Assembly: GCF_958298935.1 (NCBI RefSeq)
Contig: NC_084927.1
Coordinates: 13,730,001-13,794,000, forward strand
Direction: 5' to 3'
DNA: 64,000 bases
DNA from: Phragmites australis
Lineage: Eukaryota; Streptophyta; Magnoliopsida; Poales; Poaceae
This document shows, in pieces, positions 48,428 to 60,102 of this stretch; the stretch's first letter is position 1, and each line of letters begins with the position of its first letter. A program made the position numbers and the translations under genes. The notes beneath the pieces are model-generated. The model was not told where the DNA came from and did no database searches. It saw nothing but the letters and a program-made list of their open reading frames with translations.

Positions 48428-49320
48428 CTAGGCTATACTGACAGGAAGCATGCGGAAAAGCCAAGAGTCGGATTTGTTGGATCAAGAAGTTTTGTCAAGC
48501 CCGAATTCAGTCTAGCCATGGGGCATTGTACCTGTGCATGGCAGTGCTATATGGTCTCTGTACACCATTTACAGGTGAGGGCAACGAATACTATTCAGCT
48601 AATGAAGATGAGATGGTCATGTTGATAGTTTTATGCACATTGAAAGTTTGAAACCTTTGGATTTGGCTAATTCTTGCTTTCTAGATGTAGCCGTACGTGT
48701 ATTGTCGACTGTTTTTGCACATATTTAAGCTCTGCAACTCCGAGATTTACTGCGAATGACCTGAGCTGCGAACTTTCAATCTTCTTATCAGTATGGCCTT
48801 TTAAATGTCATTTGTCTGGAGAAATGGTATTTTGTAACAATTGCGTAAACTGTGTTTTTGCACTTTAGGCTGTGAATGTGATGGCATAAGGACCAGCATT
48901 TATAAGAAGAAATCTAACTCCAGACCTTCAGGTGCATGACCAGCATTTGTAAGAAAAAAAGTCGCATAACCATAACCTTGTGCCGAACTGATTATTCTGG
49001 AATCGTTAAAGGATTTACTTCAATTGTTAAAAATATTTTTTTTGAGGAATTGTCAAAAAGAAAATCCTTGAGACCTTGGACAGGTGCAATACAGTGAAAC
49101 GAACGATCAACAGTGGCGCTGCCTTGTTTTTCTTTTTGAAGGGGGCCTTCCTGTATTCTGGTCTTTACTTTATGCTCAGTAAGAAGCCCGTTAGAAAGGC
49201 CCAGCCCAAAAAACGCTTGCTTACGAGGCCAATGGAGCCCGAGACCGATCGAATCGCCGAACCAGATCACCACCACCGACCGTTCCGGCGCCGGCGCCTC
49301 TGAAAAAGGGGATCCAAGCA
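48428..49320 (+). other. 3' UTR of the WASHC3-like gene and intergenic region
   Basis: Contains TATTTGAGG-type AT-rich 3' sequence to about 48900, then the region ahead of ALG13. An open frame on the minus strand at 48992-49339 shows no recognisable motif. Confidence 0.4.
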
Positions 49321-50052
49321 ACCTCGAGCTCGGCTGCACCCCTGTTCCCTCGGGGGCCGGTTCCCACGAGCATCCTGCCGCGGCGGGAGGAAGGTCTTCT
49401 TCATGCGCTAGCGGCGGCAGATCAGTTGAGGTGAGGCCAGCTGTGAACTCTACTCGTCGGCTCAGAAAGTCGGAAGAAATTTGGATGCAAGTAAAAGTGG
49501 TAGTACGAATTACAAGTTGAATTACGTAGAGTGGTTGTGGGATTTCTGTCTATGTTCCTAAATCTCTCGAGAACAAGCACACCAAGGGGAATGCCCTTTG
49601 GTAGTTTGGTTCCATGCTGCAATGTCTAACTGAAATTGCAATTGGATAGACTAATAGACATTGATCGATTCTCTCTTCTACATGGAGTTTATTTGTGCTC
49701 CTTATCGCAGAGGGAAACTTTTTTCTAAGAAATATAGGTCACCTTATAGCAGCATGGAAGTTATTCATTATTTTGTTCTAGATCTTTTCTTTTGGTAGAA
49801 AGTTTGACTATTTATGCCAGAAAATTGTAGTGCTGCTCTGCATATTTCAATTCAGAATTCAGATGGAAGCCAGTGTTGAGCATTTTATGCTCATCAGTTG
49901 GACTAAAATTTGTGAAGTGGTGAACTTGAGTTTCTTCTAACTGCTCATTTCCGTTGAGTCTCAACACCATGACATCATATTGATTTCCTTGCAGGTGCTG
50001 TGTTGCATGCTAGCTTGTACTTTTACAGAGTTTAGTGCGTACTTTGGAAGAA
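49321..50052 (+). other. ALG13 5' UTR with a likely intron (49431-49994)
   Basis: GC-rich first exon ends ATCAGTTGAG before GTGAGG (49431). The acceptor TTCCTTGCAG ends at 49994. A leader intron just upstream of the coding region is common in plant genes. Confidence 0.5.
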
Positions 50053-51153
50053 ATGGAAGGTACAGAAAGGCGAATGGTGTTTGTCACCGTAGGGACTACA
50101 TGTTTTGATGCTCTTGTCAAGGCAGTAGAGTCTGTGGAAGTGAAAGAAGCGTTACTTCAGAGGGGTTACACTCATCTTCTTATTCAGATGGGCCGAGGGA
50201 CATACATGCCGTCCAGGGTAACACTTTCTCTCTGTACTCTTGATAAGTTCTACAGGTCTAAGGAGTACGACTAATATTTATATCAATTGAGTTGAGATTA
50301 GAGATCTTGTAGTTGATACCGTAGATGTTATGCTGTTCCTAAATTTTGTGTTTGCACAATTCATATATTTATTTTTCAGTAGTGCTGAGCTTTAAACATT
50401 TAGGTGACTTGACCGTACCCCTGTTTAGCGTTTCTAGGCTCATGCCCTTTATATGTGTTTAGTCTAAAAGGAAAGGATTCATGTTTTTTTTTTTGGCTCA
50501 TGAGGGCAGGATGAGGACTTGTTGCTCATTGGTGCATGTTCTTCTTGATGAATTTGTTATTCTAGGCTCAGAAGTCTTGACAATTTTTCTTTTAGTCCTA
50601 ACTCCGTGGAAACGTAATGAATTTCATTTGTTCTTATTGAATTCAGGTCTCAAGCAATTCAACTCTTCAAGTTGATTATTTCACCTTTTCACCAAGCATT
50701 GCTGACTACATAAGAGAAGCATCCTTAGTCATCAGTCATGCAGGTAATGGTCAAATTCTATAATGGTATTAAGTGAAGCAGATGTATTATTTAGTTGTGT
50801 ATTCTTAACCTATATATATGTATTGTTTGAAGCAGATGTATCGCACCAAATGTAACTAGCTAGTCTGGTCAATGGTAACAAGCTTTGTTCTGACAGGTTC
50901 TGGAAGCATATTTGAGACACTACAACTTGGCAAACCTCTTATTGTTGTTGTGAATGAAGATCTTATGGATAATCACCAGAGCGAGTTAGCGGAGGAACTA
51001 GCCGACAGGAAGCACCTTTTCTGTGCCCGCCCACAAACACTGCAAGAGACAGTTGAGGCAATGGACCTGAATACTCTCCTACCTTACACGCCAGGAGATG
51101 CCAAGCAAGTTGTCACACTGATCAACAAATTTTTTGGCTTTCCATTCGACTGA
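50053..51153 (+). CDS. ALG13: UDP-GlcNAc transferase catalytic subunit ALG13
   Basis: Exons 50053-50217, 50647-50743, 50897-51153; GT-AG with matching phase; 172 residues, normal for plant and yeast ALG13. Domain: glycosyltransferase family 28 C-terminal fold over almost the whole length. Motifs: FVTVGTTCFDALVKAVES, LLIQMGRGTYMPSR, ASLVISHAGSGSIFETL with the HAGSGS nucleotide-sugar site, LGKPLIVVVNEDLMDNHQ. It is cytosolic and works when anchored by membrane protein ALG14, adding the second GlcNAc to dolichyl-PP-GlcNAc in N-glycan precursor synthesis at the ER. The first in-frame ATG (50053) was chosen because an upstream GTG at 50035 is not a plant start. No breaks seen. Confidence 0.95.
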
Positions 51154-51848
51154 TTGTCTCTGTTTCTGTTCACTCTATGAAAAATAGAGAGATCATAGAT
51201 GGTAGCGATGCATGCGCACAAACAGCGGTTATATGGGAAAATGTCAGCTCTAAGCTAAGAGCATTGAACATCATAATGTTTTCATTCAAGCATGTCAATA
51301 CTGAAATGAAGTGACCAAAGAACTAGTATGATGTTTAGTGCGAGGTTAGTTGGTGAAAGGATCATCCGAGTCTAACCCCGAACTAGTATGATGTGATTTG
51401 TTCTTCTAGTCCTACCATCCTAGGAGCAACTGCCACCATAATGATGGCTTGGTGGATGCACAATCTTCACAATTGTGTTCTAGTTGGGTACCTTTTCTCC
51501 CATCATGTAAGCTTAACATGTGACTACTTACCAAATGGCATGAATGTGCCTTCCTTGTTCTTTGGTATTGGATGAGAAAGGGTAGCTCTTCACAGCTTTG
51601 GGATCTGCATCAAGACGGTTGTCTTCAGTTGAGAAATTTGAATTGAACATGACTATCTTGAAGAGTTGGTGGGAGCAAACCCATACGGACACTTTGATTG
51701 GGATTGATGATGTCCAGAATCTAGCTTCTGCTAGGCTAAGTCATGTTTCAGAAATATTGGCGATTTTGGCCTAGTGATTGGAGGCAGATCCATGTAGGAG
51801 CAACTGCCACCATCAAGATGGCTTGGAGGGTGAACAATGTGCCATTTT
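51154..51848. other. ALG13 3' flank with two similar 30-bp blocks
   Basis: TAGGAGCAACTGCCACCAT is followed by similar sequence at about 51420 and again at about 51797. Otherwise nothing recognised; possibly transposon debris next to the Gypsy fragment. Confidence 0.4.
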
Positions 51849-52834
51849 CTAGGCGAAAATTGCTACGGGACACTGAACTTTGCTAGTATTTGCCATTTCA
51901 TACTGAACCACATGCTCCATGATCTTGAAGGGCCCATAGTACTTAGGACCAAGCTTACTATGGTTGCAAACTTCCAAAGATGCAGCAGGATGATGTAATA
52001 GGAGAAGCCAAACATATTGATCAACTTCATACTGCACTTCCCTGTGCTTGCGATCAGGATAGTGCTTGTAATGCTACTGTGCTTGTTCCAAACGCTCATG
52101 TATCTCAGCCAAAAATTCATCTCGATCAGCGATAGAATGCTCAACTGCAGGAAGGTGCGCCTCACCTGGTTCATATGCCCTTAAAGAAGGAGGAGGGCGC
52201 TTGAAAACTACCTGAAATGGCGATGTCCGAATGGAGGCTTGAAATGAAGTATTATAACAGTATTCAGCCCAAGCCAACCATTGAAGCCATTGGCGAGGGC
52301 GATCACCCGTAAGGCAACGGAGATACATAATTATGATCTTGTTGGTGGCTTCCGATTGGCCATCTGATTGAGGATGGAAAGCCGAACTGAACTGAAGTTT
52401 AACCCCAGCTAACCTGAAGAGCTCGCCCCAAAAATTGCTAGTAAAAACCGGATCACGATCACTTACAATTGAGCTTGTATCCCATGAAGGCGGACCACCT
52501 CATCAAAGAACACGCGGGCCACAGAGTGAGCTGTATAAGGATGAGATAATGGGATAAAATGAGCATGTTTGGAGAAGCGATCAATGACCGTGAGTATGAC
52601 TGACTTCCCGTTGACGCGAGGAAGACCCTCAACAAAATCCATAGCAATATCTTCCCACACAGCTGAAGGTATTTCCAATGGTTGCAACAAACCTGCGGGC
52701 TGGAGCTGCTCTCCTTTGTTGCGTTGACAAGTCACACATGCCCAAACAAAATTTTGTACCACTTGCTGGTCCGTGGGAACATGGAAATCAGCCCTCAAAC
52801 GGTGAAGAGTTTTCTGAATCCCTTCATGCCCCAT
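51849..52834 (-). pseudogene. Gypsy integrase, broken
   Basis: Zinc-binding end (CVTCQRNKGEQLQPAGLLQP), catalytic core with DFVEGLP and VIDRFSKHAHFIPL, then a frameshift near 52460. C-terminal part with YLRCLTGDRPRQWLQWLAWA, YCYNTSFQASIRTSPFQVVF and ends after KLGPKYYGPFKI. Confidence 0.8.
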
Positions 52835-53174
52835 ACCATGAGCTCCTGCTAGAATCGCCGGTAAGCTCGGTGACGAGGTTGGAACAAAAATGCGTCCACC
52901 AAATGTGATTAAATCATCGATGATGCCCCACTATCCCTATTGTTCACCCGCCATAATTTTTGTGCGCAAGGCTACCAAGTCCTCATCAGCCAAAATTTCA
53001 ATCATCAAAAAGAGTGAATTGAGGAATAGACAAAGCCATTGCCGATGTTCCCATATCTGTGTCTCGGTAGGACAAGGCATCTGCTACAACATTGGTGCTT
53101 CCGGGCTTGTATTCTACCGAGAAATCGAACCCTACCAACTCGCTTGCCCATTGATGTTGAGGAATTGTAGACAA

Positions 53175-54400
53175 TCATTGGTCTAAAAGAAAACAGAGAT
53201 TGTAATGATCGGTGCATACCACAAACGGATGCCCCCAAAGATAAGGGCGCCAATGTTGAATAGCTTGCACCAATCCAATGAGTTCACGCTCGTAAGCTGC
53301 TAGCTTGGCATGACGTGGAGCTATGGCATGACTGAAATAAGTGACCGGCCCACCTCCCTGATGTAGCACCGCACCAAAACCAGATCCAGACGCATCGCAC
53401 TCGACAACGAATGGCTTATCAAAAGAAGGCAGCTGTAATACCGGTGCTGATGTGAGAGCATTTTGTAATGCATGAAATGCCCTCTCTGCCTCTGTCGACC
53501 AAGAGAATCCCTCCTTTTTGAGAAGTTTAGTAAGTGGGGCTGCTATGACGCCATAATCACGTATAAACCGTCGATAGTATCCGGCCAATCCCAAGAACCC
53601 GCCCACAGCCCAAACTGAAGAAGGTAAAGGCCACTCTAGCATGGCCTGGATCTTTTGTTGGTCCATGGCCACCCCAGCTTCCGAGATTACATGAGCAAGA
53701 TATGCCACAGATTGCACCCCAAAGGAACACTTTGACCTCTTCAAGAACAACTGATGCTCCTACAATTTGCGTAAGACCAAACGCACATGGCGAAGATGCT
53801 CCGACCAAGATGCACTATATATAAGTATGTCATCAAAAAATATGAGCACGAACCGTCGGAGAAAGGGTTGAAGCACATCATTCATAAGAGCTTGGAATGT
53901 CGCCGGGGCATTCATCAATCCAAAAGGCATGACAAGAAACTCAACAAACCTTGGTGAGTTCGGAATGCCATTTTCTCAATATCTCCTAGGAACATAAGCA
54001 CTTGATGATATCCTGAACGCAGATCAAGCTTGGTGAAAAATTTTGCGCCACATAGTTCATCAAACAATTCCTCCACTACTGGAATCGGAAATTTATCCTT
54101 AATTGTCTTTTCATTCAATGCCCTATAATCAATGCAAAGTCGCCATGATCCATCTTGCTTCTTGATGAGCAACGCCAGGGATGAGAAAGCCGAAGAACTG
54201 GGACGAATAACGCCGTTGCAAAGCATGTCAGCGCACTGTCGCTCAAGCTCATCATTTTGGGTATGGGCATAATGATAGGGACGCACGGCCACATATGTTG
54301 TCCCAGGAAGTAGGCGAATATGATGACTACGAGAATGTTGTGGTGGTAATCCTTGGGGTTCCGCAAACAGCATGGAATACTCTTGAAGCAAAGCTGTCAT
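53175..54400 (-). pseudogene. Gypsy reverse transcriptase and RNase H, broken
   Basis: Open segments 54400-53915 and 53750-53175 hold the polymerase palm and the RNase H. The frame breaks between 53800 and 53915. Catalytic RNase H Asp in VECDASGSGFGAV is kept. Confidence 0.8.
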
Positions 54401-54710
54401 AAAGCAATCCGCCTCAGATGATAAAGCATGAAGAGTTCATGAAGGAGATGCCTCGGCGCCCATCCATGTTATGTTCTTGCCATCACTAAGGAAAGACATG
54501 CGTTGGTGAGCGAAATCCCATAAAATCGGTCCTAGCGAGCTGAGCCACTGAACTCCTAGAACCATGTCATACCCGGCAAGTGGAAGAGCATAACAATCCA
54601 GAACAAACTCCTCTCCAAAACAACCGGTGGTATACCGGCTGGTTGTAGCGGTGGTTCTACTACAATGTTGGCCCTGCATCGCCCTTTCGTTCCATGAACC
54701 GGGACATCGC

Positions 54711-56051
54711 ATATATTTTGGAGCCGGAGACGGGGATTATGGATGACCAGTTCACCTCATAGCTGGCCCTTCTCCGGAGGGTGGCCGAAAAGATGAGCAT
54801 GCGTGACCTCGTGGAGGAGTTCACCATGTTGCGCATTCGGCCCCTTCAAACAGGCTGGAACTGCATCTTTGAGCAAGGTGCGAAAGAGTGGCTGGAGGTG
54901 TATTCCGGCCCGCCCGTCAGTGCTGGTGAGTTCCCTTTGTAGTTTGGTTTTTGATCTATCGATGTGAGCCGTCTTTTTTCTTCCAGAGAGTTGCCTCCCG
55001 CTGGAGCGTGCGACAGAGGTCGCGGAGGTGATGCTGGGCCCCCTACTCTCGTGGAGCGGGAGCGGCGGGTGGCCCTGGCACGGAGCTGGGAGCAGTACAA
55101 CTATGTCTGCTTTTACCTCGGTGTGGGGCCTCCGGCATGGTGGGATCCTCCAGAGCCTAGGGCTACTGCAAAACGAGCACGTGCAGGCCCTCCCATTCGT
55201 GCGAGGAGGCTCCAGCCCTGGCGACCTTCAGCCTTCGGAGGCTCGCATACCGGTTCAATGGCCGAGTCATCGGAGGTGCCACTAGTTCGCAAGAAGCGCC
55301 TGAGGTGGGTTGGGAGCGTGAGTGACCAGTCCGGAGGCGAGGGCCAGGGTGGCAGTGATGACCGGGGGAAGGGCCGGGCCTCCCTGGATATTGTGGGTCA
55401 TGACCAGAGCCAACGGAGATGCGTGACCTCCGTGGACTATGACTTTGGTATCGTTGGCTCGGACATTGAGGATGCTATGGGCCCTCCTGTAAGAGGTTCA
55501 GAGGAACTATGTGTGATTTGCTTCATTAGTCATATCCTATTTTTGGTCGTGCGCTCGGATCTTGATTTGTGTTTCTTTTTTGTAGCGACCTTTGAGGTGG
55601 ATGTGTCCTTGACTCCACCCCTCGAGGCCCCGGAGGCCCAGCAAAGATCGGGGAATCCTCAGGAGGGGTATCCGTGGGACGTCCCAGGGGACATGGCTTC
55701 ATTTCTGCGGGGCCCCGAGCCAGCTGGTGACCTACCCGTGGCAGCTGGTGTCATAGGTATTGTGCCCTCCGTCGAGGGTCCCTTTGGAGCGGTTGAGAGG
55801 AGCCCTGACCTCGGGGTGTTGACCCCAGACAACTTCGTGCTGCGCCTGGAGGCGTCAAGGGCCTTCACTATGGCCTCCTCTCTTGTCTAGAGTGGAGAGA
55901 TCGAGCAATCGTTGGCCCAGCATCCTCTGGAGAAGCTGGAGGCGCGGTTGGTAGTGGCGGCCCTTCAGGTCGGTGGTATTGGTTATGATTTGCCGGATCC
56001 GGTGTTGGGTCCTGAGTAGCTCATTCTGTCTTTTTCCATCTTTCGTGGTGC
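54711..56051 (+). pseudogene. Antisense ORF region of the second Tat element, first part
   Basis: Opposite to pol. The upstream end carries NRDIAYILEPETGIMDDQFT and the block EEFTMLRIRPLQTGW, then AKEWLEVYSGPPVSA ending exactly at GGTGAGT (54934), a donor; an acceptor TTCTTCCAG ends near 54987. After that come VERERRVALARSWEQYNYVC and a Ser/Gly/Arg-rich part, a donor GTAAGAGG near 55491 and acceptor TTTTTTGTAG near 55585, then VDVSLTPPLEAPEAQQRSG to a stop at 55890. It is broken by the stop after TSSLV and by a frame change, so a pseudogene in this copy. Function unknown. Confidence 0.5.
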
Positions 56052-59000
56052 TGTCACACCCGGTTTTAACGACTAAAACCAGATACGGCTTATGTGTGCC
56101 CAGGATGTTCAACACACATAAGGACGTCACATGTGAAGTAACAAAAGCAATACTTTTATAAGATAAATGTTAAACTCTTATAGCAATTGACATATATTGT
56201 CTTCTATCAAGATATCTACAGCGGAACAGAAGCACTGGTGCCTAACAACACTGCAGGCAACTGACCGGGAGACACGCGCCTAGAACGTCACAACCTCGTC
56301 TTGATAGTCTTCAACATCTTCACTTATTGAGCAGCAGCATACATGTCGCATAGTGTAGGGAAAATAGCAAGTGTGAGCACATAGAGTACTCAGCAAGTGG
56401 GGAAAAATAATGATATACAGGCTTATACCAAGAATAGGTTAACACAAGGGTTTATTTGCGTAAATGCGAGTAATGAAAACATATTTGGACTCAAAAGCAT
56501 TAAGCAACTATTAAGTGAATGTAAACCATATAGTCCAACACACAGCATACAAGGCTCCCCACCTTGCACACCATATCCGTCTAGTACTCCCTGTACTATA
56601 ACCAAAACCACAACCATCTAGTACTCCCTGTACCAGAACCATAACCACAACCATCTAGTACTCCCTGTACCAGAACCATAACCACAACCCAACTAATCAT
56701 GTGAGAATCCAAGTCTCTCATATCCGTGAGCACGGCTGTTATAACAGTTTTACACTCTGCAGAGGTTGTCCAGCTTTCCCCACGAGTCAGTGAATTCCAT
56801 GTTGCCGTGTTCACGAAACACTTAACACACGCCAGTGGTGTACCGTCAAGAATCACTGTATGACACTTTCCACTAACCAGAGACTAATCCAGTATGTGTC
56901 TGCCCACTAGGTTTCACCGCCAGGCTTTACGCAAGCTAAGCTCCTACCCAGAAGCCCCCTTTTGTGCTGACCCAACACACACTGGATAGACTCTAATCAG
57001 TATGTCACGTCTTACCCATATCACCCTCGTGGTTGGTACGTTACTTCTTGGATTGTCGCTCCACGAACCGGTCCTTACTTAGATTACTTGAGCAAACACT
57101 AAACCAACATAATAACCATGACAACCATCAAAACCACTTTGCTCAAGGCCTAAGGTTCCATGTTGCTAGACCATTAACAAATTAACCATCAATGTTGCAT
57201 ATGTTCATTAGTCAAGATTATGACACTTCTTAACATCCCAAAAGCATGGCTAAGCAATCTACCCACAAAGACACCTAACCATAAACCATCTAGGTTCCAA
57301 GGGATGATAAGGGAAAATATAGGGAAAACCCTAACATAGGTGACTACCCATCATATTGACACTGCATGCAATTTTGTAAAATAAAATATTTAAAAACATA
57401 GGTTCAAGATGATCAAGGACACTTGCCTTTTACCCAATGCTGCTCAGTGTTGTCGAAATCTTGGTCTTGAAGTGCCTCGAACTGCTCCGGAACGTTATCG
57501 ACTAATCGCGAGAACTACCGACAAACAACACAAAGCAAACACTAAGAACAACATACCAAACATCATTAAAACACTTTAAAAACACTATGGTTGGATAGGG
57601 ATTATTTTAGAAATGTTTAGACGCAAGAATCGTCTAAATCGGAGTTAAGATGAAAAGAGAATGAGCTTTCGAGAGATGGATTAGACTGAAAAGAAAGACT
57701 AATTTACTGGAGTTATCTTCCTATGGGAAAAGAGTTTATTGTGCAATCATTACGCTAGGCTTGATAACATCATTGCGCAAGATTCAAGAAGTTTAGGGCA
57801 GACTAGACTTCACTGGCTAGGCTAAGGAGAATGATGTGGCGTTGACTTGGCATGCTATGCAAGTACCGTCTTGGATTAAAGAAGGGATACACGGAGATCT
57901 AGTATCAACCACCTATGATGGATCAAAAAGGCCGAAGGTTACGCTTCTAGGTTAAGGATACTACTGGTCACTCTATGTAGTGGTGGTGGTTCGGGTTTCG
58001 TCGGAGATGGCGATCGGGCATGTGGCCACAGACATCGATGTCGGCTTTAGTGGCGTTTCAGTGAAACAAGGGAAGCATGGCGTAGAACGCGGAAAGATTA
58101 ACTCAGCGGTATGGTTGGTTTTGGAAGGGGTCATCCGAGGTAGCAGCAAAACAACGATGACTGCTTTTAGGTTTGGTGGTGACCGCGAACAAATGTAGGA
58201 TCTAAGACGCTAGCGTTCCAGGAGATTGGCTATGAATTTTGAGGAACCGTTTGAACAAGGATGTTCATATAACCCAGGAACACAATGCTATGGCATGGGT
58301 TTTGGTAGATCATCTACTGAGAGGAAGAACGATTAGCATAGATGAGACGGGTGATGACTGCGACATGCTGTGGTTGGCAATGGTGTCCTGGTCGTGTCAG
58401 TGCACAAACGGGGATGGGCTCCTAGGGTAACGTAGAAGACTCCATGGGACACTCCGTGACACAGTTGGTGCATCCATACGGCTTTCGGATTGACGGGGAA
58501 CACGAATGCAAATCCGGTGCGTGTGCACAACGCGTCCAAAAACCGGACAGCGGGTATGTCGACCTTGATTTCGATAGTTTGGCTAATCTACTGGCCGACA
58601 CAGTTGGTGAGGGAGTGGGGAACATCATGGGGCATGCACCTGTGAAAGGGCTTGGTGATTTGACCTTTGGTCGGTCGGGAATATTGATGCCAATCAGCTA
58701 CAGCGCGGCTGTCTCGTGGCTGTCCGCGACGGCGATGACCGTGGTGGCGTAGATCGGGCTTTGGCCGGGGCTAGGGCTTGGTTAGGGACTTAGTATGATG
58801 CTAAACAGTAGTAAGGGAGGAGAAGAAGGGGTCCTCACCTTGCTTTGATGGTGGAAGAAGGAGGATTCGCGGAGTAGACGACGTAGCACATCACGGGCGA
58901 TGGCGGCGGCGGCTCCGGCGAACGGCAGCGCTCCGGCGACTCACGGACATGGCAGCAGTGATTTCTAGGGCTTTGGGGCATGGAATAGGGGTGGGAGAGG

Positions 59001-60102
59001 GCGTGCAGCTCATATATATAGGGCTAGGAACGGCTGGATGAGGTGGAGTCCAAACCGAACACGAATCGGATTCGAGTTCGAGTCGGTTACGATTTCCTTT
59101 TTCGTAGCTCTGTATTCCGAGGATGATATCTCCATCGTCCGGAATCCAAATTGGACGTTTCTTGATTCTAAATTGTAGTACTCGAAAAGATGTACAACTT
59201 TGGTAGTCATTGGAATGTCTGAAAACGCCATCTTGATTTCGAAAAATGCGCCACAAGATAAACTGTTTGAACTCAGACTTCTCTGCGTAGTACTGATTTC
59301 GGGGGCCATAACTCCCAGCTCCATTATCCAAAAGGGGACTTCCATAGGATCAAATCGAAGCTCTCGACGAGACCTACAACTTTGGTATTGTCAACTTCCA
59401 TAGGCCGTTTTGAACTCCGAAACGTCATGAGAAGATGAGGCTGTCCAGGACTCTGCGATAATTTGCAGATTTCGTGGATCCTTTGTGTTGGGCCATCTAG
59501 AAGACTTGGCTAAGGGTTTGGACTTGAGCAAGATTAAGCCCAAAGACACTTTAGGTATATCTAGGGTTTAGAAAAGAAACTTTTGCAGAGAAATTTGAAT
59601 AGGATTTGAATTTGAATTGAGTTTGGAGTGAATTTAGAGAAACGAAAAAGATGAGGTTGAACAAGAATAGGAGTAGATGAGGAATTTGAATTTGAATTTA
59701 GGTAGAATTTGAGAAAGAGAAGAGATTGACTTTAAACAAGAATTTGGATAAAATTTGAATTGAACTGGAGAAGGATCAGGTATGATCAAGGATTGAATAG
59801 ATGATGAATTCAAAGACTTTAAATCCAACTATTAAGATCCTTAAATTATTCACTACTGGGTTTTGTAAAAACCTTTTCAAAATCTTTTTCACTCAAAACA
59901 CCAAAGAGAAAGAAAAGGAAAAAGAACTCTAATGCATTTACCTAGCTCCTAACAAAACTCAGCATGCAATGCACAGAAAATAATAATCTATATTGATTGA
60001 TTGATTAAGAAAATAGGTTTTAAACCTATACTACTTGTGAAGCTGTTCAATACTCTTGAAAATTTTTAGAAATTTGAGAAATCTGAAAATCAGGGTGTTA
60101 CA
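56052..60102 (-). mobile_element. Large solo LTR (about 4 kb) in the antisense ORF region
   Basis: Ends TGTCACACCCGG at 56052 and CAGGGTGTTACA at 60102, a TG...CA pair; flanks GGTGC and AGTGT are a weak 5-bp duplication (3 of 5 matching). Related to the LTR at 12206-22333 by ends and inner motifs. TATATATA on the minus strand at about 59016-59023 and a leader beyond support minus orientation. No gag or pol. Splits the antisense ORF at 56051/60103. Confidence 0.65.
56578..56690. repeat. 37-bp tandem repeat, three copies
   Basis: CTAGTACTCCCTGTACCAGA repeats at 56581, 56618 and 56655, period 37 bp, within the solo LTR. The first copy differs slightly. Confidence 0.85.

Larger units (their letters stand above)
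51849..54712 (-). mobile_element. Chromovirus-type Ty3/gypsy fragment (pol only)
   Basis: Minus strand, no LTRs seen. Protease about 54712-54437 (GYDMVLGVQWLSSLGPILWD). Reverse transcriptase 54400-53800: VRPYHYAHTQNDELERQCAD, LIKKQDGSWRLCIDYRALNE, FFTKLDLRSGYHQV, with YLDDILIYS-like sequence split near 53830. RNase H 53750-53175 (KSSFGV..., FDKPFVVECDASGSGFGAV, CTDHYNLCFLLDQ). Integrase 52834-51849 (GHEGIQKTLHRLRADF, MDFVEGLPRVNGKSVILTVI, ERLEQAQ). Reina-like by its YRALN and RPYRY motifs. Truncated on both sides and frameshifted; no chromodomain recognised. Confidence 0.85.
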
